DNA from: Pelecanus crispus
Taxonomy: Eukaryota; Chordata; Aves; Pelecaniformes; Pelecanidae
Length of the DNA stretch: 64,000 bases
NCBI RefSeq assembly: GCF_030463565.1
Contig: NC_134646.1
Coordinates: forward strand, 60,963,710-61,027,709
Reading direction: 5' to 3'
Shown here: in pieces, positions 54,196 through 64,000 of the stretch
Numbering within the stretch: position 1 is the first letter of the stretch
Layout of the letters: the number at the start of each line of letters is the position of its first letter
Notes under the pieces: model-generated
What the model saw: only the letters and a program-made list of their open reading frames with translations
Database searches by the model: none
What the model was told of the DNA's origin: nothing
Position numbers and translations under genes: made by a program

Positions 54196-57100
54196 GTGAA
54201 ATAAGAAAATGCTTAGAAAAAATGAGAACATAGCCTCTCTGTGCGATTTCAGTAACTTCTATGTCTGACTTCATAACATATTTTATAGTATCTTGATAAT
54301 ATAGTCCTGTGTCTATCCTCTGAATTAAGTTCTCATTAGTCTTTCACCCTTAGAAAAATCCATGCACAAAATGTAAAACTGTAGTCTGTTGAACATAGTT
54401 GGCTCACATTTTGAATTACAAAATTTTGTTGTATATCTGATTTCAGAAGACAGTTTTTTCATTGATCCCATCATCAATTTAGCCTTATACCAAACAGTTC
54501 TTTCAATAGCAGCTTTCACAAACTGGCTGCAAATTGGTCTATACTTTTGCCCATTGGTGTTTATCATAAATAATAGAGTGGGAGATAAAATTCTGGGTAT
54601 CCACACATTGTTAAGTATGTTTGGCGTATAGCTTTGAAATACTTCTGGGAGTGGGAGCGGGAAATATGGTGTATTAAATGAAGTTCAAACTACGTAAGAT
54701 TACTGCAGGAGGAAATTTTATAGGATCAATGCCTATAAAGTAAGCTCTTAATATGGAAAGGCTGCCAATATTCATTAGCTGATGCTAGGATAACCAAACA
54801 TCCTAAACACTGTATCATTTCCCATGCAATATGGGAAATATTGTCTATCCTACAATCTATACATAGAAAACAATTCCCCACATTTTCATGGAAAAGTGGC
54901 TATTGTTCATGCAGAAATTGCACATGTTGGACTCACTTGCCATACGTACAGTACAGTCAGCGTGTGCATGGCTCATCTGTCTGAGACTATGGATGCCCCC
55001 CAACCCCAGTATACTGCCTGGGGACTCCAAGATGCTTATGGCAGCACTAAGTATGATTAAATTTCTGTTCTTCAAGTTAAGATTCTTGGTCATCTTTTTC
55101 TCATTTCCATATTTTCCTGATTTTATTCTGTTCATATCAATAGGATATTTTTCTCTTAGAATGACTCAGAGAGAATTTGGGATTACTGAGATTGTTCCCT
55201 GTGATTAGAAGAAAATGCCATTTTTGAAACTATAACTTTCCAGCATGCAACATTTTGTTCCTCTTTCACTGCTTTGTGTCAAAACTTCCCCTCTCCTCAT
55301 CTTGACCGCTTTAGTTTAGAAAAATCAAAAATGTCAGGCATGATCTTCTCTCATCGTTGCTGGAGGATTTCTTATTGGAGAGGAGAGATGTCTCAAGAGA
55401 CCTGCATATTGATTTCAAACACTTTAGAAACAGGGGTTGAACCTGTAACACATTTTTAATTCTTATTTTGTTTATTTCATGAGGCATCCATACGAGGATT
55501 AACTTTACAGGCTGTATTAGTATTAGATGGTATGCACCTTGCATTTAAATGTTCATATGCTCATCTATGATAATGCTTTATTTAAAAAAATCAGCAACAA
55601 ATAATATTCATAAAACAAGGCTATTTTTAAATTTAACCCTCATTTTCCACCAAACTTACACCAACAGCTCTCTTTCTGTCATCCCAGTTTTTAACAGAGA
55701 GGCCTACATGCCAGAAGTTGTCTTTTTAATCTGCGTGTCATTTAGCACATTTCGGAGTCTATGAGAATAAATTTAGCCTGCACGTTTATTGTCTGTCGTA
55801 TTGCGTTCCTGTTGTGGCAGCGTCTGGATGACTCAACTCATTCCACAGATTAGCTTTATCATACAAATAACCAACTGGTTGTGCAAGTCGACCGAGTTTT
55901 AAGTTGTCATCCGAACTTTCCTGTCCCTCCTATACGTGCCCACGTCCGGTTGCGTGGCCAGGTGTAAGAGTGCCCTCTCCTGGGTGGAACAGGGCAGATT
56001 GGCTCGCTGGCGTGAGACGGGTCCCTCCGTTGGGCAGCTCTATTGCCTCACAAAGGGCTCATGCCGCTGCTGCTGCCTTGTCCAGTCTTTCCTGTGGAGG
56101 TCTTGAGGAAGAGCATGTAGGAGTTCTGCAGGCAGAAGTGCTTAAAACAGTAGAAGAGAAATTGTTCGGAGTTCCTGGTAGAGAGAGGTGGTATTCACTC
56201 ACGACATCAGCACTTTCCAAATCGTATTTTTCATGCCATTAGCAGCTTAAATATATATGCTTAAAGAGGCAGTAAGTGTACTAACTAAACGTCAGAGTCA
56301 TCCGAAGTCATTCAGTTTGGATTCCTATGATGCAATTCATCTTAGTGGAGTTAGATCAGAAATTAATTCAGCTATTGATTTTACATCCATCAATCTATGG
56401 CTTAAACAAGATTTAGCAACGTTTTCATTAAATAATGCATGTGCAGAAATTTCTGGTAGTTTAATAGTAACACCCTATTGTTCTTCACTTGTTAAGGGCT
56501 TTTATTAGAAATTGACTGGACACCCTGGCCTTTTCATTAATTTGGTGGCCTAGCAATATCTTCTAAATTAATGTTACATCTGAACCTGATGGTTTTGGTA
56601 GGAAAACCTAGACACAAACAGCCCCAATGTTGTTAAGTCTGTTAGCAAAAGTATTGGGTTTTTAAACTTCTGCTTCTTTGTGAAGGAGTGATTTTCAACT
56701 GGTGGTACATACACCTTGGGATCTAGAGGCCATTACTGTGGGTTCATGAATGGCAAAAAAAAAAAAGAAGAAAAAAAAGTGGGTTCAGCTGTGAGATAGT
56801 TCTTATAATTCTGCAGGAGGTCCCAAGTTTATTAATATTCTTAATGAGCGGGCATCTACCTTGAAAAATTTGGCATCAGCAGACTGACAAGTTGACTACA
56901 GGGAACTGAAAGAATTTCTTATAAAGGAAAAGGGGTAAAGCTATACTCCTTTCTTCCTATTACAAAAAGAATATAGCAATCTTTTTGAGGGTCCTTTCAA
57001 AATGAAAGCAAGCTGGGAACAGAGAAATAGATTTCACAACTTAACATAGCTATTATTATTAGTTTTATGAGTATTAGAATTATAAGGGAAGAGAAGATTT

Positions 57101-59769
57101 GGCCAATAATATAAAGAATATAGTCATCATGCTACATTGCTGATATATTGTTTTCCACTCAGAAACATCTTCTACCCTGAGTGAAGTATTTGTATCATTT
57201 TAAACATTTTGTATTACCATCTATTAATGTAATAATGTATAGTACGTTATCAAATCTATGTAACTTCAATTAAATATGGCAGTCTTCCTTTCATAGATAG
57301 GTACAAAAGGGACTTAAAGCTGCCTTAAAGGGGCAGCTGGACAGCTTTTCCTGGCCAGCTGAACATCATCTTCTCCTGATGTCCTTAGGATTTGTGACTG
57401 AATAACAATCCCTGCTATTTTAATAAATGTAGGGGCTGAAATCAGATTCAGGCTGATGCTCAGAAAGCCTCCATTTCATAAATATCATCAGGACTAAAGT
57501 ATATAGGATCTTGAAGCTGGAAGCTTAAATTTGTTGCTCAGTGCAGTGGTAGCCAGAGAAGTACCTAAATACAGCAAGTAAGTAAGAGAAGAAGATAAAA
57601 TGGCATTAATATTTTGGAATGATTGCTTGGGGGTGGACTTAGGGTCTCTCATTAGGAGAGTTGAGTTTAGAATTAGAGCTGGAACAGCAAATTATTGTGA
57701 AGCGTTAATTGAATGAATATGGGAATCCAGAATAAATAAAAAATAAAACCACTTTCTGTTAGAGGAAAAGTAAATGCAGTCACAGCCTAATTGCACAGCA
57801 TTAGTAGTGGTCTTTAATTGCTAAAATATTTTCATATTCCTGAAAGCATAGATAAGGTAACTGCTGGAAAGCTCATTGTGTACAAAGTGGTCCAACTGCC
57901 AGCATGTAGATCAAATTTGGGTCTTTAGGATGCTTCCACCTGGCTTCCTGCCTTTTCCTTTGAGGAGACAGACAGCACATTCAGGAAGTGTATGTTGCAA
58001 ACTGGCCTCCTACATCACTGCCGTGCCGTGTCTTCTCCGGAGAAAAGGATGTGACTGGACACCTCTTCCTCTTCGTGTATGTAACCTGAGACATAGAGCC
58101 ATCAGCGCAGGCTGCAAAGAGGCATATGCAAAATGGGGATCAAACTCCTGCAGGCAATAGTGTTACACAGTACATGTGGCCCCAACTCAAAAAGGTTTCC
58201 AGCTATAAGAGAATATGGATTAAAGATGTATGAATAACCACAGTATAATACAAGAACATATGCAGTAAAATCAGAAATCTACTAGACGCCAAACCACAGA
58301 GAGAACGTACTCCAGTATACTTTGCATAGTCAATTGTTACAAATCCCTTCAATGGTTTCTCTGTTTTGTAAAGCACAAGACTTTTTAGAGTTCATGAAAG
58401 GTAGGAAAATAGAATTCCTTTTAATAAAAAATCTGGAGCTCTTGAATTCAGCTATTATTGCTTGGTCTAGCCATTTTGGGTTTCTGAGGCTTTTTGAAAA
58501 TTCTAACTAGAATTTTAACCTATTTCTAATGATGGCCATCTTGCTAAACTACAGTATAATCTGTCGTGACAGGCACCAAATCCACAACTGATGGAAATCT
58601 TTTGGAACTGTCTATAATAAAAATTTACAAAATAGTGAAGTTTGTCAGAGATCATCCAGAAAGAGCTCAACCATGATAGATGGGTAATTTATCAAGCTGT
58701 ATTACTGTTGAGATCATCCTAAAATATCTCCATTTTGGAGACTAGAACAATTTTGTATCAGAAAACAAAAAAAATCTATTGATCTTACTACAGTAGAATA
58801 CTAATTTAGGGCTAAATCATTAAGTCTAAATCACTAGTCACTGTTTAGGCCACAGCTGTGTAAAAAGTTAATTGAACTGCATTTGAAGTCGTAGAAACTG
58901 GTAAGGACAATTCAAGAATACGAATTAAGACAAGCTGATTTTGTTGTTTTCCTAATCTGACTGTCTCCAGTTTGGCCATGTGGCTAGCAAGCACATAGGA
59001 TCTGGCAAGTTATTAGAGGAGAAAATTGAGGATAAAGTCAGGTTAAGCAAACAACGCTCAAATGCTGTTCTGTTAATGTGTCAAGTAATGTACAATTTCC
59101 CTGAAAACAGCGGAAGTAAGCAATTTCTCCGGTCTTTGCATCTCCATCAGGCACACAATGTTACACAGAACAGTATCTGGAAAATCCCTACTATTCTATG
59201 TGTCTGGCTTTTCAGTAGTAGCATATGCCTTTGTTCATGTGGAAGATCTAGTTTAGATGTAAGGAGCTTTGTCTTGTACATTTTTCTCAAATGAGGAGTA
59301 GCAATTCTAGCAGTTTTGGTGAAGTATAACCCATCTCATAAAATTCCCTGTTACAGCTTTCCCATCTTCCTGACAGAGTGCAAAAAGATCACACGGTAAA
59401 TTGGAAGTTGTTACCTTTTAAAAGGCAGTATTCTAGGCTGTATCTTTCTTTCCCCAAATAGAGGTTAGCCATGCTGGGAGATATTAATGTATGATTGTCT
59501 CTCAGGATTTTGCAGATCCTAACTCTTAGTCCTAGGAATGTTGTGACATTATGCTGTTAGTCCCTCCCCCAAACACACAGCAGACATAAAAGGTAGTAAC
59601 ACTGAATAGTGTGTATATATATAGTGTCTTCCTGCACAGATATTTCTAGGTGTCTTACTATCCCCGTATTTTAATATCACCCATCCCAAATAATTTCACT
59701 CCCACTGAAATTGTGGTGAAAGTGCTCTGCAGATGTACCTACTCCTGGGTTCCCTCTCGGGTGGCACAG

Positions 59770-60078
59770 TGTCACAGAACCACAGCATGGTTGAGGTTGA
59801 AAGGGACCTCTCGATATCATCTAGTCCACCTTCCCTGTTAAAGCAGGGTCAGCCAGAGCAGGTTGCCTAGCAGGACCGTGTCCATTTGGGTTTTGAATAT
59901 CTCTAAGGATGGAGACACCACAGCCCTTCTGGGCAACCTCTGCCAGCGTTCAACCACCATCAGAGTAAAGAAATGTTTTCTTATGTTCAGCTGGAATGTC
60001 ATGTGTTTCAGTTTGTGCCCAGTGCTCTTGCCCTGTCACTGGGCACCACTGAAAAGAGTCTGGCTCCCTCAGTAATTT
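59770..60078 (-). mobile_element. CR1 LINE 3' fragment, about 310 bases
   Basis: The plus strand is the reverse complement of a CR1 3' end: GAGGTTGAAAGGGACCTC near 59793, CATCTAGTCC, AGAGCAGGTTGCCTAG, GGGTTTTGAATATCTC near 59889, AAGGATGGAGACACCACAG and GGGCACCACTGAAAAGAG near 60040. It is strongly 5' truncated and non-coding. The 3' octamer tail is decayed. Confidence 0.92.
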
Positions 60079-63000
60079 CTCTACGGAGGAGTTGGGCTCC
60101 TACTAAAATACAGCACTGGCTTCAAATCTTTCCAGCTTTTTTTTTTTCAGTAATTACCTCCAGGTTTAGAGACAACATCTATGTCCAGTTTTGACCTTAG
60201 TAGTTTAACACACAGTAACCACAAGAACCCATTTAAACACTGAAAATGTGAATTCATGCTTTTGAACATGGAAATGGTTTCCCTTAATCTGTGCAGTGTT
60301 TTTGCAAAATTTGTAAACTGTGAAGTGTGAGCTGAATGCTACAGAATTCTTTTTTTTTTCCTGACCTGACAGTGTCTAATTTTCTTTCTTATACCAAACC
60401 ACTTGTAGGGTTACAACTTCTGTTCAACAGGTTTGACATACTGCAGCAAGCATGCAGATGCATCATACCACATCCTCAAACAGCAAATGTGCATAAGCTA
60501 AAACCCTTACATTATGTTCACACAGATCTTGACCCAGCTGAGAAAGGAGTAATTTCTAGTTCACTTGTCAATACTCACATTCTAAGATCCAAAATGAAAA
60601 GCATGGTTGAATGTGCTACAGAAACCAGAGTATCACTTTCAGTGATAACAGAGCAGATTCTCTTCCAACAATTTGATTTAGTTCTCTGTAGCCCATACAG
60701 AGATGCTGCCACATGTGATAGAATACTGATCTCCAAGGACTGACTGGCAGAGTTGTGCCTTTTGATACACCTCCTCAGTGTTGCGTGAAATGTCTTCTCT
60801 CTTTGTTCTCTTTTTTTTCTTGGTAAATAATGCCTTGGCTTTTTAATGGATGGTTACTCTTAACTTTCAGTCATATACTGAGTTCGTAATACCAACAGCA
60901 AAACTGCATATATCCATTTCAGATCAGAGTAATTCCCAGTTCCTGACCAGAAAAGTTTGACTCTGCTGCTTCTTAGTTAGAAGTAGTAAAGTGTTCCAAA
61001 AAATCCTTTGGGATCTTATTTTCATTTCCTTCTCTCACATTTTCTTCTGCACTAGCATTCATCAAATCTACTGGCTTGCATTTTGTGTCTGTGGTTCATC
61101 TATTAGGTATGGCTTCTTCTAGTAGATGTTCACTTGGAAAATGAAGAGGGATTCATTTTTATTTCAAGTCTGTGAGAACTAACAGTTGAGGGCTCTGACT
61201 CATGTTCAGAGGCAGTTTCAGACTGAATGCTGAAATGGCTCTGAACATAGAGAGGGTGACATGAGATGTGTTCTTCCCAAGTGGCAGCAATTTTCAGATG
61301 AATATAGCAATGTTAGCTGCCGGTAAGTTTATGGCTGCAGATAGCTTATGGCTGCGAACTACAGTTGCTTAAGAAGCAGCTCACACTGTTTCTCATCTTT
61401 TCTTTGCAAGAAAGCCACCACAATCATGCAGCTGCTATTATGGTTTCTGCCCCAGAAGAAAAACAATTTGTTAAGGTTGTACCAGTGTTGGTTCACTTGG
61501 ACTTAGGCATTTTTAGAGGGGATTTCCCTAAGTATTTGCAAAATATGTTCCTGACACTGATTCCATAGTTATCAATCACAACAAAATTTAGTGGACCTGT
61601 GTCTCATTAACTTGTGTGGTTACTGAGAACTTACTGTTCTAATTCTACAGATCCATTTCAGGCTAGTTCAGATGGTATATCTTTACCAGTGAGTGTTACC
61701 ATTAACAGTTCAGTGGTTCAGATCTTAATCCTCTATTTTTAAATGTTTTTTGCAAGCCTGAGCTTGTAAGTGTCCCAGTTGGCCTGCTTGCATTTTATAG
61801 TTACTGTAAGTTACTAGTTGATATTCTAGTTAAGTGTAAAACAACCCTTGTCATCCCCTCAACTTCAGATTTCCTTCCTCCATTTCCTTGTTTGGAAAAC
61901 TTCATTGGGCAGCTGTGATCTGGCAGCATTGTAGCAATCCTTTGCGATCATTTCCCCTGGACTGTGGCTATTTTATCTCAAAGTCTGTGTTGGTGTGTTG
62001 ATGCTTCAGGAGCACAAAAGCCCTCCATGGATTCTCCGACAATTTCAGTGGAGTTTCTTCTTTCTACCGAGCACTATTTTTTCTGTGAGTCCTGACAGCT
62101 TAGGTTGTAGTTGGATGTTCATTAAGCTTGCATCTGTACAGTGACAGAAAATCTGGCAGTATAAATTTGGTTCAGTGGTGATCACATGACTAAATTTCTG
62201 TTAAATTAACCTAAGTACACAATATAGTCTTTGTGCCAGCTAATTCACAGGCTTGCTGCCTAGTATCCCAAAGCGTTTTGCAATTCTCTGGTGCTTTGTG
62301 AGATGCCAGCCTAGCTGAATTCTAGGAATTTTTTGTGAGCAGCTTTTCTAAGGACTTGGCTTCTTTTTCCAAAATTAGATCCCTCTTTCCAAAAACTCAG
62401 TGTTGCTGCCAAAAGGCCACTCCTACCTTGCTACTGCAAGGGTTCTTCATAATCTTTTCCTTTCCACTTCATGGATGCCATTTTCAGACCATGCTGCAGA
62501 TGTCTTCCAAGTGGCTCTTCAGTATCAAAATCTGCAGTGGCGTTTCATGTAGATTCCTTTTGGGAATAGTACTGTCTACTCATTATGGACTGCACAGAAG
62601 AATAGAGGAAGCAGACAGAAAAGGAGTTATATTAAGAGGATTTGCCCCATTTCTAGGTCATTTTTCAGATCTGATGAAACTGTGAATTGCAAATGAAGAA
62701 TTTCCACTCCATAGAGTATCTGGATGTGAGCGATACAATGCCTAGTGGCATGAGTTATGCAGCAAAGCTGAGAAGAACATCAGCAGAAAGAGAACTTCAG
62801 AATGGGAAAAGTAATGTTCTTGGGTATCTGTAAACAAGCTCATCCTTTATTTGACAAGTTAGATCCACCAACATGACTCCTGCTTTTCCACTGCCTATCA
62901 GGGTAGAAAAGTTGAAAGCTAGCACTGTGATGTGGAATGTGACATCTGGCTGTTGCTTTACAAAGCACCCAATCCACACTACTTTCAGATGACGGAGGTA

Positions 63001-64000
63001 GAGTGTGTCACAGTAAGTTTTGCTCAACTCCCACCCTCCTCCACTGTACAGGGTTATTGGTGGAAGGAACATTACTGTCTTCTGCCCTTCAGGCAGAGTT
63101 GTTTTTATAGTTTAGCTTGGCAGTGGGCAGCACAACTCTTTTTAGTGTGCCAAAATCAATGGATTTACTATTCTGTCCTTGTTACTAGCTGAGCTTGAAT
63201 GCATCTCATGCCTTTGTTCATAAGTAGCCTAAGTCATCACTATTTTCATCACAGTTTGACTGCCAGAAAGGAGACTTCACAGAGTGAGTCTGAAAACAGC
63301 CTCCATATCAGGATCTCATTTTACTGCTGTATCGTGCACTAAATTTGTGAGTGTAAGGGGGAGCAGATGGCTGAAGCCTGGGAGTGGGAAGCTGAGATAG
63401 AATCAGTGCCTGCTACGGCTTGTTCATTTGCCCGTGGGAACCAGGAGGGCCAAATTCTGAGGGATGCCCTGGCACAATGTTTTAGGCAAAATACCTAGCT
63501 ACTTTCTGCTTATATATATGTACTTGCTGATTTGAAAGCAATAAGCTTAGGCATTGTTTCTCTTGTTCCTGGTCTCTACCTTCTGTACCTCCTGTTGCCT
63601 GCCCCTCTTCCTTGACAGTTCATACTCTGAAGTTTCATCTATGAGGATCATCCTTTCATGAATCCATCCTTCATTAGGCCCATTGGCTTCCCATATTTCC
63701 AAGCATGCCAATGGAAACATGTGTTGAACAGAGAAAAATAATCAGAAAAATAATTGCTATTTTGCTGTCAAAAAGGCAGTGCAAATAATGCAGAATACAA
63801 TACTGAAAAAAAAGCTCAGCTTTTTACTGAGACCAGTTATGTAAAACTATTTACAGATATGCAGAACTTTGCAGTAACAACATGGAGGAAAGAAACAAGA
63901 GTAGGGAGGGGGAGCTGCTTGGTGTGAGTGCTTGCATCTCACCCAGAGGGCTGGCTGGCTGGCCAGATAGTGCTGCTTGCATGCCTCATCAAGGGACAAT
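60079..64000. other. Upstream sequence, no gene recognised
   Basis: About 3.9 kb of ordinary AT-leaning sequence. The longest frame (60336-60743, plus, 135 codons) has no recognisable motif or splice context. In mammals SMIM14 lies on this side of UBE2K, transcribed away from it; none of its coding sequence is recognisable here. Confidence 0.65.

Larger units (their letters stand above)
52201..59769. other. Upstream sequence, no gene recognised
   Basis: About 7.6 kb 5' of UBE2K. GC content falls back to AT-rich levels after about 52500. It contains a T-G double homopolymer (53909-53929) and a T25 run (54171-54195). Open frames are all about 120 codons or shorter and without motif. A GC-richer patch near 55930-56150 has a 112-codon plus-strand frame, but nothing identifies it. 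Confidence 0.7.

Noticed and set aside
55904..56242. 112-codon plus-strand frame as a gene
   Set aside because: Only mild GC enrichment and no motif; kept as a low-interest patch and not called as a gene.
60336..60743. 135-codon plus-strand frame
   Set aside because: No recognisable domain, no splice partner and no CpG or promoter signal nearby; its length is within chance expectation for a 64-kb window.
52201..64000. Coding exons of the neighbouring gene SMIM14
   Set aside because: Expected on this side from mammalian gene order, but no matching coding sequence is recognisable in the window.

Overview
The window is avian nuclear DNA. The evidence is a vertebrate multi-exon gene with consensus splice sites, CR1 LINE copies ending in the (ATTCTATG)n-type tail typical of birds and reptiles, an ERVL-class provirus, and a sharp CpG-island promoter in AT-rich sequence. 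The LTR type suggests a neoavian bird; that is inference.

The host gene is UBE2K (E2-25K/HIP2), on the minus strand, and its whole coding sequence is present. Seven coding exons (51473-51535, 23988-24081, 18651-18709, 15937-16019, 6173-6272, 2412-2540, 1961-2035) join in phase to 603 bases, i.e. 200 codons plus stop, the normal vertebrate length. The catalytic cysteine is Cys92 in exon 4 and the C-terminal UBA domain lies in exons 6-7. Intron 2 uses a GC-AG splice pair, not GT-AG.

Layout: 1-1960 is 3' UTR and flank. 1961-24081 holds exons 7 to 2 and introns 6 to 2, with an old CR1/L3-like fragment in intron 4. 24082-51472 is the 27.4-kb intron 1, which carries a 5'-truncated CR1 LINE (about 25600-29073, plus strand, antisense to UBE2K) with a readable reverse transcriptase, an ERVL-like provirus (39056-45320, minus strand, sense to UBE2K) flanked by a 5-bp AGTTA duplication, and a second CR1 fragment (about 45957-46830). 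50760-52200 is the CpG island with exon 1 and YY1- and NRF1-like sites. 52201-64000 is upstream sequence in which I recognise only one CR1 fragment (59770-60078).

UBE2K is the only gene likely to be functional. The mobile elements are broken: CR1 has at least three frame disruptions, and the provirus has many in-frame stops, several frameshifts and a 5' LTR that has lost most of its length. I found no clearly new biological system. The best leads are the GC-AG intron, the sense-oriented provirus without a canonical poly(A) hexamer in its complete LTR, and a possible old palindromic DNA-transposon relic near 36.2-36.4 kb.
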